This document shows, one piece after another, positions 1 through 11,205 of a stretch of 64,000 bases of DNA. This DNA comes from Oenanthe sinensis. Its lineage: Eukaryota > Streptophyta > Magnoliopsida > Apiales > Apiaceae. The translations under genes were made by a program, and so were the position numbers. The DNA lies in the NCBI GenBank assembly GCA_028671895.1, contig CM053794.1:40254501-40318500 (forward strand), written 5' to 3'. Numbering within the stretch: the first letter of the stretch is position 1; each line of letters begins with the position of its first letter. Under the pieces are notes generated by a model. That model was given only the letters and a program-made list of their open reading frames with translations. It made no database searches and was not told where the DNA came from.

Positions 1-1311
1 GCATGTGGAGTAACATTTCCAAGCCACTCATTCTTAGATGTAGGGATACTTGGCCCAACTTGGCTGCCTTGAGTTGACACATGTGCATCTGTTAATTCCA
101 TCCCCAGGACATTTTCATGTTGTTCCTCTCTCTCATTATTAATAACATTTTCACCATCTTCGACATTTGTTAGGGTTGAGCTTTTACAAGTCCTTTTGTT
201 GTGACCTGTTTGCTTGCATTGAGAACACCTTACAGTCAACTGAGCTTTTTTTAGAAGAATCTTGGTACCATCTTCTCCAACCTCCTCCATGTGTTTCTTA
301 CCATCAGCCTTTCTTTTCATATTTGGCCTCTCAGGTTGCTTCTGAACAAAAGGTTGTGTCACAATATGGCCAGACTTTGCCCATTGAGACTCAACATTGA
401 TTGGATGGATCAAACATGTATAAACATAATTATTTCAGTCAAGAAATACAAAATATAATAAGAAGCACAAGTTAAACAATTCGTTTGGACAAATACCTGA
501 ATATGCATCCCTGTAGCTCTTCACATAGTAGGCAACATCAACATAGTCTATAGGATCAAGACTGAGCCTATTCATGGCACATATTGCATGGTGACAAGGT
601 ATAGACATGCCATTTTATCTTCTTCATTCCAGGCATATTTTCTTCAAATAATCCCTCAAAGAAGTTGTCAAGAGAATCAGAATCTGAGCTATTAACACTT
701 TCACCATCAAAATCAACTTTATCATCTTCACTGATTTCATTATCTGGTTGCAAGCCAAGATGATTCTTGATCCTTCCCACTCACTCTGCTCCATCATCCA
801 CATTCTCAGCATAATCTATGTCATCACTATCAACCATCAAATACTCACTATCAGAGAAATATTAGTCTTCATCCAACTCTTCCAGGTCCAGGAATCCATT
901 GTTATCAACATGAACATATTCATCATGATGGACATTCTCGTAGTCTTTAGTTGATAATTTCTGTTTAGTATAGTGCTCCACATAAATATCAATCATATAA
1001 TTGTTTTCTTTTCCATACTCAACCATCATATTATAGTCACCTTGGTTTTGTAAAAGCTTCATACCAACATCCATTGCCATACTTGGTATCCTATAGTACA
1101 GAGTTTTCAGACCACTGTAACCTAAGGCATCTACTTGACATCGAATTTCATCATAGTTTATATCACCCACATTCCATAGATCATATGCACTAAACTGGCC
1201 ACCTACGTATTGAGTTTGTGGCAAGCACTTTAGTTTTCCACCATGATACAATCTTACACTTATCATATTATCATCATCACCTAAACAAGAATGTTTATTA
1301 GACAAGTTCAT
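1..1311 (-). pseudogene. MULE (MuDR-type) transposase, internally deleted remnant, runs off left edge
   Basis: Read on the minus strand from 1311. The N-terminal part (1311-865, 149 codons) is the PB1-like region found at the start of plant MULE transposases. It is followed by an acidic Asp/Glu/Ser linker interrupted by an in-frame TAA at 862-864 and a TGA at 781-783, where the frame continues with VGRIKNHLG. Near 610-620 the sequence jumps to the far C-terminal SWIM zinc-finger region (CHHAICAMNRLSLDPIDYV, about 590-500), so the catalytic DDE core is missing. From about 400 to 1 the frame is open and carries a CCHC zinc knuckle (CSQCKQTGHNKRTC, about 230-185). Family knowledge: PB1-like, DDE, SWIM and CCHC is the usual domain order. 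Inference: a dead, internally deleted copy. Any terminal inverted repeat lies outside or was not recognised. Confidence 0.85.
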
Positions 1312-2403
1312 GATATTTAACTAGAACATAGTAGTTGTTTAACATAAAAACATCTCACAAATTATCAATGTACATCTAAAACAGAGAGCAATATGATCAT
1401 ATTCGAAAAATACAACAGACACTAGCAAGAACACATTTACTATATGGTGGAGATTCACTCCCTTCACTGGGTCGAATGCTCGTTGTGGGATTAAAAATCA
1501 TCTCTTTCTCACTCAGCTAACCACCTCAAACTTCAGTCTTCAGTTCGTTCTTCTGTGTTTAGATCTAAACTGATCCTTTAACCAATTTTACTTCCCTTTT
1601 ATAGCTTCATTACATACACATTAACCATTCAGCTTTGTAGTTAAACTTTGCAACTTTACCTTGATGCTAAACACTTGGCATCTCAATTAACAAAATGTGC
1701 ACTACACTCTCTACAATCAACCGGATTAATGCTTGTTGTGTTCAATCTGCAGAAGAATGGTTGAACCGGATTTTTAGTGTATTTTCGACCAAACTTCGGT
1801 GGACAACTTGTATTAAAGCCAATAAAGTAATTTAAGCATCTGTTCTATGCAACGCATTCTCTGCCGATCTAATATTCTTTTGGTGTGCATTTTGTTGAGA
1901 GAATGAAATAAAAAATAAATTAAATTAGACCTTTATCTCCCAAAAAACAATGCTCCATTTCCCATCCTATTAACTTTCTTGACATTTTTTATTATAACAA
2001 AATTACACTCATTTTCTTTCCAAATATTCTCTTCAACATACATTATTACGTCTTAATTTCACTCTTTTCATTTCATTCCTGCCGACCAAACAAAACATCG
2101 GAACAAAGGCAATGCATGCGGCCTAAATTCTACTGACACAACTAACAGCATGAAAAAAACCCCATCAGCAAATGATAAACAGAACACTGAACACCCAACT
2201 AAAAAACCATAACATGTCCAGAATGTTAAAACTGGAAATAGAACTCAAAGGAAATAAGTTTAAGGGGTTACAAGCTTATTCTGAAGTCTTTTATAGTTTC
2301 AGGACGGAAAATTTTAAAAACAAACTACAAATACCAGATATCCGAAAATAAAACTCTTGCACATACTAACTTGTACTCCATAAAACAAGAACGACAAATA
2401 TAC
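1312..2403. other. intergenic, MULE 5' flank and aldolase 3' flank
   Basis: No coding frame of note. Roughly the first 300 bases would be the upstream region of the dead MULE transposase, and the last 150 or so would hold the 3' UTR of the aldolase gene. The middle is A+T-rich without a recognised repeat boundary. Confidence 0.5.
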
Positions 2404-4512
2404 TCAGTATTTGTAATCCTTGACGTGAAGGCTCTCAGAGGCACCCTCGCTCAATGCGCTGCCACCCTGGTATTTTCCAAGAGTTGCCTCAGAGTTGGCC
2501 TTGCATCTGGTAAGAAATGCCTCTTGAGCAGCTTTCACATTTTCTTCCTTTCCAGCCCAAGCCTTAAGAGTGCTCTGCTGAAGGGCCCTTCCAAAGGAGA
2601 AAGAGAGGCTCCATGGTTTCTTTGTCTGAAGCTTGTTCATGGCATTAAGGTTAACAGTAGCTTGTTCCTCACTCTGGCCACCTGACAAAAACACAACTGC
2701 AGGAACAGCAGGAGGCATAGTTCGCTGAAGTGCACGGACTGTGTACTCAGCAATCACCTCAGGTGCAACCTTTTTGGCATCAGACCCTGGAGTAACCATG
2801 TTGGGCTTCAAGAGGGTTCCTTCAAGCAGGACTTTGTGATCATTGAGTGCCTTGTAGCAAGCAGCAAGTACACGTTCTGTTACATCAGCACACCTGTCAA
2901 TATCATGAGGTCCATCAACCAAGATCTCGGGCTCAACAATGGGTACCAGGCCATTCTCCTGGCAGATTATGGCATAACGAGCCAAACCATTGGCATTCTC
3001 ATTAATAGCAAGCTGAGAGGGCTCATTAGGACCAATCTTAAGCACGGCACGCCATTTTGCAAACCTAGCACCAGCTTCATAGTATTTAGCACAGCGAGCA
3101 CCAAGTCCATCAAGACCCTGGGTAGTGGTCTCACCATTGGTTCCAGCAAGCTCAACTGTGCCCTTGTCCACCTTGATTCCGGGAAGAACTCCACCTTCCT
3201 TGAGGACCTCAACAAAAGGCTTGCCTGAAGACAACCAAAACAGGATATTGATAAAATCTAACAAGGATGATACCTACGTAACCATTTCAATCATAAAGAC
3301 CATTGAGTATGCTATGCAGTGACATCAACAGAAGGCTTGTCTGAGGACTACCAGAACATAAAGATGATGAAATTCAACACCGATGTTTCCATCCTCACCG
3401 ATGCAAGCTCAATTTCATTCAACAATACTATTATGCAAATTGAGCATGAAAGAAATAAGCAAACGGTGATAAAGTCGTACAGTAAAACATATGCTGAAAA
3501 CATACCTGCAGCAGTACTCTGATAAAGAGTTTCCTCAAAAAGAATTACTCCACTGAGGTACTGGAGGCAACCAGGAGTGCAGAAGAGAAGCTCACGAAGT
3601 GCCCTCCTGTTGTTTTCAACATTCTCAACATTAATGCTTGAGAGACGCTTGCCAATTGTACCAGTAGACTCATCGGCAGCAAGAATACCCTTCCCAGGAG
3701 TTCCAATGTACGCAGCATTGGCGATAAGCTCATCTATTCAACACAACAAACAAACTCATTATAAATAAATCTAGACAACACAATTACACAGTACAAAACA
3801 TACTCAAAAATAAATATCCTTTGATTAGCATTAATTTAGAAACAGCATATAGTGTAATCAACCAACATAGCAACATAATTTAGTAAATAGCTTTTAGTAT
3901 AATCAAATATCCTTCTACTGAATCTCAAGGATCCAAAAAAAAAGTACAACGGGCCGATAATTAATAATTAATAATATATATATATATACATATATAGACA
4001 AAATAATTTATGCAAATCAAAACAAATTATATAACTTGGTCTAGTTGTTTCACAGATCAGAGCATGGTTGTATAGTGTTGAAGATCTGGGAAATTAAACA
4101 CTCTAATCTACATATCTACTGTTATCCCCAATAATAAATTATTAATAAACATACAATTATACAGAAATTAACTAACTAAATTAAATCATTAGCAATTAAC
4201 TATCAACAAGAATTAAATCATTCAAAAACAAAAACAGATCTATAGAAATCATAGATAATATGGTAATTCAAAATAATCAATATCAGCAGTAAATAGCTAC
4301 AAGCAAAGGCATAGATCACCGCATCATCTTAAAGGAAAATATTAAATATCATAAAGTAACAGAGCAAAAAACAAGATATACTCTGTACAAAAAGCATGGC
4401 AAGATAATTAGAAGCAGTAACAAATGAGTAAAGGCAAAAGTAAAAGATACAGATCTAAAGCGGTTGTGAAAGAAGAGGACTCACCAGCGTATTTGCCCCT
4501 GTAGCAAGACAT
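2404..4512 (-). CDS. FBA: fructose-bisphosphate aldolase, cytosolic class I (3 exons, 358 aa)
   Basis: Exons on the minus strand are 4512-4485, 3733-3506 and 3224-2404; they sum to 1077 nt with intact frame, and introns are GT-AG. The protein starts MSCYRGKYADELIANAAYIG and ends KDYKY, the conserved terminal tyrosine. It cleaves fructose-1,6-bisphosphate to dihydroxyacetone phosphate and glyceraldehyde-3-phosphate in glycolysis and gluconeogenesis. The class I Schiff-base signature LLEGTLLKPN is present with the catalytic lysine at about residue 225. The length matches plant cytosolic aldolases, and the lack of a transit peptide separates it from plastid forms of about 390-400 aa. The first coding exon is only 28 nt, so the start rests on this splice: the 286-codon open frame at the 3' end is the last exon read back into the intron. 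Confidence 0.97.
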
Positions 4513-4530
4513 GTTTTCAGAGAGATTGAT

Positions 4531-4560
4531 TGAGAGAGAGACAGAGAGAGAGAGAGAGAG
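4531..4560. repeat. GA/CT microsatellite in aldolase 5' leader
   Basis: Near-perfect GA dinucleotide run, CT on the coding strand, directly upstream of the aldolase start at 4512. CT-rich leaders are common in highly expressed plant genes. A regulatory role here is inference. Confidence 0.8.
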
Positions 4561-4588
4561 ATGTTTAGGGTTTACGTATCTGTGTGTG

Positions 4589-4596
4589 TATATATA
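4589..4596 (-). promoter_or_regulatory. TATA box of the aldolase gene
   Basis: TATATATA about 77 nt upstream of the aldolase ATG, read on the minus strand, leaving room for a roughly 45-nt leader containing the CT tract. Assigned by position and motif only. Confidence 0.55.
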
Positions 4597-5624
4597 CTAG
4601 GTGGGAAAATAATATGGGCGGAAGACTATAGGAGGAAATGAGTAAACAGAAGGTTCCAGAACGCCGCCTGCGTTTTCTTTTTTTCCTTTTTTACACTCCC
4701 CCATTTACTTTTTCTAATTATTTATTATTTATATTATTACTTACGTATTATCTAAAGACTAAAACCGCCTAGCTACGCTGTGTTTCCTTTTTTACACCCT
4801 CGGTATTGGTATTTTGTTGACTAGCTTATACCACCTGCATTTTATTTTTAATAATATTTTATAATAATTTTATAGTTAATTTTTTTTTTTAGGAAAGTTA
4901 AAATTTATATTTTTTAAAATTTATATTTATTCAATTTTAATATTATAATTTAATATATTTTCTTCTAAAATAATACTAAATAATTTATTGATATTGGTTT
5001 ATAATTGAACTTTAATCATTTTATTTATAAATAATATTAAATTAGTTTTTATACTCGTAATGAAATCGAATTTTAATCAATTAACTAAATAATTAATAAT
5101 AATTAATTATATATAAGGTATAATATAATTTATTTAAATTTATATACAGATAAAAAATGTGATTATTAAGTTATCTGTAAAACCGGATGCTAATTATTAA
5201 TTAGGATAAAACAGGGGATACACCAGATTGTAAAACATGATCCGCACTCTATGGGCTTACTCCACCCATCAACAAGTCTATAAAGTACTTTTTCTTAACA
5301 TAATTATTTATAATTATATTAACTGTTTTTCTTTTAATTTTTTTTATTAATTAATGCTAATTTTTTTATAGTGAACACTAACCACACAAATCTCCTGTTT
5401 GACACTTTGACGCTTCTTATAAGTTGCAAAATAAACCAAACAACACTAAACAAACGAAACTATAATGCGCAGTATTATATTTTTATTAAATTAAGCTAGA
5501 ATATTCAAATAAGGTTAAATAGTTAACACTCTTTTCCCAACAAAAATTTTAACACTACTTAATTTTTATAAATCTATTTTAAAATTCTTTAAATTGTAGT
5601 ATTTCTTATAAGCGATCCAATTTA
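4597..5624. other. aldolase upstream region, A+T-rich intergenic
   Basis: No gene seen. The first few hundred bases are presumably the aldolase promoter. The rest is low-complexity A+T-rich DNA. Confidence 0.5.
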
Positions 5625-5853
5625 GGCCTCGTTTGAGATTCCTTAAAAATAAGTAATAAATTACTTGTTTTTTTAAAAAATACGTATTTTTACATTGATT
5701 TTAAATAATAACATTTAGTTTAGAATTTTAAGACTAAATCTTATTTTCAAAATAAAAAATAAATTACTTATTTATAAAAAAAAGTACATATATACGTAAT
5801 TTTTCTGAAAATAAGTAATTTATTTTCAAAAATAAGTGGAGTCAAGCGTGGCG
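5625..5853. mobile_element. MITE, PIF/Harbinger (Tourist)-like
   Basis: Terminal inverted repeats: GGCCTCGTTTGA at the left against CGCCACGCTTGA (reverse complement of the right end). The inverted match runs outward into AATTTA on both sides. The left flank is TTA and the right flank TAA, which suits the TWA target of Tourist elements. The interior is palindromic and built around AAGTAATAAATTACTT-like motifs, with no coding capacity. Length is 229 bp. Confidence 0.6.
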
Positions 5854-6339
5854 TAAATTGATTTGAACTTTATCCTTTTACTCACCCCAAAAAAACCTAG
5901 AAGGAAACTTCAGACACTTGCCAGGAAAAAAAAAGGTTAAAGATTGTTGTTAACCAAAACTTTCAATGATAAACCACGTAAGATTTTTAATTTTGATAGT
6001 AGAGATAGTGATGAATATCAAAATTTTAATTAAATAATTACTTTGCTTTATAGTAAATTAAGAATACGACTAAATTTATTTTTTTAGGCCTTTCCTGCCT
6101 TAAATTTTAATAAAGAAATTTATTCGATATTAGGGTGGTGTCACCCACCCCAATCTCCAACCTTACCAAACAAACATTTAAAAAAACAAATATTAATTAT
6201 TCAATTTTCAGGAGGTGCGTACTGTAAAAACACATGTGCGGGTAATATTCCCTTTTTCGGTGCGAATATTAGTTCTACATGTACCGGCAAACTCTTTATA
6301 AAACTCAACAATGCGTTGGCTGTACAAGTGGAGTATTAT
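5854..6339. other. intergenic between two MITEs
   Basis: A+T-rich with no gene or recognised repeat boundary. Confidence 0.4.
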
Positions 6340-6559
6340 GGGAGTGTTTGGGGGAACTTTTTTTCAGAATAAGTCAACTTATTTTAAGACAAAGTCAGAG
6401 ATTCCTAACTTTTTTCTGAAAAAAGTTGATTTTTTTTTGCAACTTATAGAATCTCAAATATACATTAAATACTTGTATAAAAAACATTTATCAAAATATG
6501 AAATTTTTACGCGAAAGTAAGTCCAAAAAGACTTATTTTTAAGTTCAGCCAAACAGACC
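6340..6559. mobile_element. MITE, copy A of a family also at 61432-61649
   Basis: About 220 bp, nearly colinear with 61432-61649. Shared blocks include a GTGTTTGGGGGAAC-type left end, TCAACTTATTTTAAGACAAA, and a right end reading CCAAACAGACC. The termini are inverted (GTGTTTGG / CCAAACA). The 69-codon open frame inside is incidental to the repeat. The superfamily is not certain: the terminal motif resembles PIF/Harbinger or hAT-type MITEs, and the target duplication is unclear. Confidence 0.75.
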
Positions 6560-7493
6560 ATATATTCATTCATTCATGTTCGGTGGAGTTGGTGAGATGA
6601 CATGAAAGCAGCTTAATTCTTCTTCTTTTTTCATTCAACCTAATTGCACCTTAATTCTAAATTCTAATGCTACATTACTCTTTTTCAAAAAACAGAATGC
6701 TATATTTACTCTAATGTTTTTAGCATATTAAACATTAGATATTCACACATATATATACCTAATTTTAAACATTTAATATTGTAATAGAATGATAATAATT
6801 ATTATTATAACTATAACTATAATTATATTATTATTATTATTATTATACAATAATAATAATTATTATTATTATAATCATCCATTATATTATTATAATTATT
6901 AAATAGTACAAAAAATGCTAAATCACGAGATGCACGGTATAATTTAACAAAAAAATAAACTACAATCACACCATATAAATTTTAAATTATTTATTATGGT
7001 GTGATGTGGGGGTTTTAACGGTGTTAATAAACTCAAGCAACTAAAAGTTTAAATAAAAAATATGTTTTAAGAAATAATTAAAAATCAATTCTAAAAATAA
7101 AATTTAAAATTGAGAGACAGGAATTTAAAACTATAAAAAAATTCAAAACCATTATGCTAAGCCAAAAGTTTAATAAAATAGAAATATAAAATATAAAAAA
7201 TTATTTATTCAAATTATTTGAATACAAAATTTTAAAAAATAATTATATTATGAACTTTATCTATAAAATACTCTCGGGTCTTTTTTCAAATTTTCAACTT
7301 GTTTTTTTGGGATCTGGACCCTGAGCATTCTAAATTCTAGCACCACTGCTACTTTTGGTTAGCCCAAACAAGTTTGGGCCTTTTACTGGCCTTTTAACGG
7401 AATTCATAGTTTTGTTTTGGTTAGCCCGGACAGATATTGATCGGCCTTTGTTGTCTTTGAAAGTAGTTTTGTATACATTGTGCCGTCAATTAA
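6560..7493. other. intergenic, A+T-rich
   Basis: No gene. Contains an ATT/AAT trinucleotide tract (6791-6895) with strong self-complementarity. Confidence 0.45.
6791..6895. repeat. ATT/AAT trinucleotide palindromic tract
   Basis: Runs of ATT and AAT arranged so that the two halves are inverted copies, with a short ATA/CTA interruption. It would fold into a long A+T hairpin. Confidence 0.7.
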
Positions 7494-7846
7494 GACCCCG
7501 TTTGATATTGCTGTTGAATATTACATATAGTTACAATAGATTTTTGTTGTAAAATTGTTAGAAATGTGTTTGTTAAAATTCAAAAATTATTGTCTATAAA
7601 AGCGTTTTTGATCTAAAAACTGTGGTTAGAGAAAGTACGTCTCTATACTTTTGGAAAAAGCTTTTTAGTTTTTGCTGAAAGTAACTACAAATTTTACCAT
7701 GAAAACTCTCCAAAAATATTATTTATATATATATTATATCTCAAAATATACCTAAATAAAAAAAAATATCAAACAGTCATCTGATTTTCCTAACGGTATT
7801 TTTTCTTATAGTACATCAGTTTTCAACAACAATCTCAAACGAAGTC
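7494..7846. mobile_element. Tourist-like (PIF/Harbinger) MITE with TAA target duplication
   Basis: Left end GACCCCGTTTGATATTGCTG; the reverse complement of the right end is GACTTCGTTTGAGATTGTTG. The inverted repeat is about 23 bp with few mismatches. TAA occurs directly on both sides (7491-7493 and 7847-7849), the TWA-type 3-bp target duplication expected for PIF/Harbinger. Length 353 bp, no transposase. Confidence 0.85.
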
Positions 7847-8110
7847 TAAACAACATTTCTCAACTCCGCACTTCTGTTTTCTTTCAGATAAAAAATGTGA
7901 GGTAGTAATCCTAAACTATAAGACTTTCTTGATTCTAATTCCTCAACAAAAAATTCAATAATTTCCATCATCAAACTTTCAAAATTTTTGCATTCAATCG
8001 CTTTGTTAAAATTCGACTAATGAACATTTATATTTGCGGACATAAGTGATAATTCGGCAAATAATAGCTAATATGCATGTGGATATTAGCATTACTGACA
8101 TGATGATAAC
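7847..8110. other. intergenic
   Basis: Nothing recognised. Confidence 0.4.
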
Positions 8111-8326
8111 TGTTATATTTGTGAATTAATACTTTGTATTACAGAAGATAAAATGAAGTTACAACACTTGTTGTACAAGTTGAGGTATATATATACAAAC
8201 TAACAGCTAAGCTACCAACTAACTCAAGAAATAGGCGGGAAAAGTAGGTGTAAGCAACAGCTCTATGGTGGCTGACGTGGCATAATAAAGTGATGGGGAG
8301 TCTGCTGATGTGGTGTATCTATATCA
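8111..8326 (-). mobile_element. short solo-LTR-like block (216 bp)
   Basis: Begins TGTTATAT and ends ATATCA, so it has TG...CA ends with a short imperfect inverted repeat. On the minus strand it carries TATATATATA followed by sequence resembling an LTR transcript leader and end. The length suits TRIM or short copia LTRs. No convincing 5-bp target duplication, internal region or second LTR was found, so this is a moderate call. Confidence 0.4.
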
Positions 8327-10299
8327 CTAATAATAACAAAATTTATTTATGGTCTATATTGTATTAAGTTTAATATTTTTATATTGTATTTATTAATTCA
8401 TTCAACAAATTCTCTAAAGTATAGAAGATAAAACTAAAAAGATTTAAATTTAATAGACAATAAAGACCAACAGAGTTAGTTTGGTCTCTTATCTAATAAT
8501 GGATCATCAATAAATTCCGCATATCAGCTCCCTCCTAAAATTGTCTTCCACTTTCACCATGAAAAGAACAGATTTTCTGAAAACAGTATGGGTTCGAGTT
8601 GGTCTTGACTGGTGGTTTAACCACCTTCTTATAGCCTTGACTGCACAGATATGGGTGGTGTGCAATGTGCATTAGTGCGTGACTCTGCATTACTAAAATA
8701 CACATTGCTTTGAATGCTGCTCTGTAGTTTTTGAAAATTTGTCTCCTTGAATTATTCTTATATGCGCAACTTTTGAAACTAAATGCAGATTAGTATGTAT
8801 TTTTTCCCCCGAATTTCGGGCAGCTAAAATAATTATTTGATTAAATGGATCCGTTCTCGCACATAATAACAAATACCCCCACTTATTCCTGTACATCTGA
8901 GAATGAGGATAACAAATTAAAATACTTTGAATAGTACAAACAGAAAGAGCAATTCCGCTGAACTCCCATCTGAGGCCATCCCCCTCGTCCACCTTCAGGT
9001 CCACCACTTAAAGATCACATTCGTTCGTTACTCTATTAGATATCCTTCCATAGTCGATGTTGGATAACAAAGGCACAATTGGTTAACATTTCAAAAAGAA
9101 AAAAGAAAAAAAAAAGGGGGAGAGTATCTATTATCTAGGCTGCAGCTTTAATTTCTCCAAGTGATTTTTAGTTCGAAAAAAAAAAAAAGGAACTAGTATG
9201 CATTACTGACTTGCATATAAATTCCTGCGATACAACAGGCAACAGTCACGGAGCGGCCACAGGATATATCAGGAGCAATACTTATTGGAGTTTGTATATA
9301 TATGCTTTTGTTTTACTACACAAGTCGGTCAGGCCTCAAGGGTGACATAATACTTGGATTGACATGAGCACAAACTTAGCACATTTGACACGGCAGAAAA
9401 GGACTAAGTTTTTTTAAAGGCAGAAGAAGGCAATGAATTGAATAATACATATCGTTATTATATATAAAGGACATAGCGAGCAATTTAAAAACAAATAGTC
9501 CACTTGTGTATACATTTTTATAAAGAAATTCTATTGACTCTTATTATTAGGATCTGGTTCGAACTTATTAAAGTAGTGTATCAACCAACAATTTCGGTTG
9601 GCGCTCCACACTCACGAAAAGACCAACCTTGCCCTTTATTCTTCGAAAGAAAAGAAAAATGGAGGATATGCCTGTCTTTTTCACAATCCTTTTTGTTGTT
9701 CCGAAATCAATAATATCTGTAGTTCTTAGTTAAAGAACATGTCTTTTAGTGATACACATGCTTATGACAAGGATGATTTGCTTATAAAAGTACTTTGCTA
9801 GTTTATAATGATCTTTTTAAATCCAAAAAACATGCCACTTTTCCACATATTATGATAATCGCCATGCTTATGCTTGAGATGATTCTTTAATTTTGAATTG
9901 TGAAGTCCTCTTTAGGAGGGCACTGTACTAGAAGTTAGGAATATATCCTTAAACAACAAGATGAGAAAAAGGGCAACTTCTCTTTTTGTGCATTACCAAT
10001 ATATGCTTCTCTGTATAAAACCAGATTTTCAGCATATGGGAAGATGATATATATAGGTATTTAAAAAACACAGATGAGAAAAGATATACATATAATCCAA
10101 AATTGGCATACCCACACAAATAGAGGTTCCATTGAAGAATATTTATGTACAATGCAGTTTGGTTCATATAAAACTCATTACATGGTCATAAAACAAAACC
10201 ATATTCTGATATCCTATTTCTTCACAAATAAAAAAGAAAAAAAGATCAAACAAAGAAAATAAAGCAGAAAACAGAAGACAAAACTAAGGAAGACTCGAT
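8327..10299. other. intergenic, no supportable gene
   Basis: A 104-codon open frame on the minus strand (9007-8693) has no recognisable domain and no splice or promoter support, so I do not call it a gene. A short inverted pair (CCAACAATTTCGGTTGG) lies near 9590. The last roughly 150 bases are probably the 3' UTR of the DUF868 gene. Confidence 0.4.
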
Positions 10300-11205
10300 C
10301 TAGTCAGGATTCTTACTGGCAGATATGACCAAAGAGAAGCCAGTTTTTTCATGTTCATTCTGCTCCAGCTTCTTCTCTTCCAACCACAACCTGCTATCCA
10401 ATCCACTCCTCGGCCTAAACATGAATATTGCATATCCAGATTTGGGATTGAAGAACCAATCATGAACATCCCACATCATATCTACTAAACAACCATCAAT
10501 AAATATTATTTGATTCCCGCGAAAATTCCATCGTAATCTTTTTACCTGAACCACATTTTTATTATCAATACAAACAGATAGTATTGAATTCTTCTCTCCC
10601 TTTTCTTGTACAAGGCACTTGATCAAAATGTCATGACTTGTACCGGTATTGAAGAATTGAGCCTTGGTTGAATACACTGCACCCCCTGAGAAATGTTCGC
10701 TTCGCGATACTAATGAAAACTTAGACACAGGCACTTTGCACATGAGTTTCTGCACTTGAGGCTCCTCCTCCATGTCTCCAACAAGTAAACTTAACTCATA
10801 GTTTACAAGAACCGCGACATAAAACCCTCGGGCTGGTTCAGGGCCACCATCATACTTGGCAGAAGAAAGATCCCAGAATATTTCAACCTTAGAATTGGTT
10901 GATTCAAAGCTTTTCGTGCCTTTAATCTTATGCAAATACAGACGTCTTGTGTTAAATTTGAACGGAGAAGACGGGTCTTGGATGAAAGTAATCGTAAATC
11001 CTTGGTCCATGAGGTTGCTGCACCATGTGAGCGTGATCAAGAGTTGGTGCTGTGAACACATCTTAACCCTGTAAATACATGTAACTGCATCTTGTATCGA
11101 AGGGATCAAACTTGGAGAAAAGATAGGCTGATTTGATGGTCCAGAACAATATGAATCTGAAACTTTTATAGCATGTTCGCTATAACAAGTTGCTATATTT
11201 CTCAT
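10300..11205 (-). CDS. DUF868 family protein (301 aa, intronless)
   Basis: Open frame starting MRNIATCYSEHAIKVSDSYC and running through the typical DUF868 (PF05910) core: CIYRVKMCSQHQLLITLTWC, FWDLSSAKYDGGPEPARGFY, VAVLVNYELSLLVGD, a SRSEHFSG segment, and a C-terminal WDVHDWFF..GYAIFMFRPR. Length and single-exon layout match the plant family. I chose the ATG at 11205: the frame stays open 61 codons further upstream, but that stretch is hydrophobic, A+T-rich and absent from the family. The DUF868 function is not established. No transmembrane segment is evident once the upstream stretch is excluded. Confidence 0.9.
   Translation of the reverse strand: MRNIATCYSEHAIKVSDSYCSGPSNQPIFSPSLIPSIQDAVTCIYRVKMCSQHQLLITLTWCSNLMDQGFTITFIQDPSSPFKFNTRRLYLHKIKGTKSFESTNSKVEIFWDLSSAKYDGGPEPARGFYVAVLVNYELSLLVGDMEEEPQVQKLMCKVPVSKFSLVSRSEHFSGGAVYSTKAQFFNTGTSHDILIKCLVQEKGEKNSILSVCIDNKNVVQVKRLRWNFRGNQIIFIDGCLVDMMWDVHDWFFNPKSGYAIFMFRPRSGLDSRLWLEEKKLEQNEHEKTGFSLVISASKNPD

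Noticed and set aside
8693..9007. 104-codon open frame, minus strand
   Set aside because: No recognisable domain, no promoter or splice support, codon use not gene-like.
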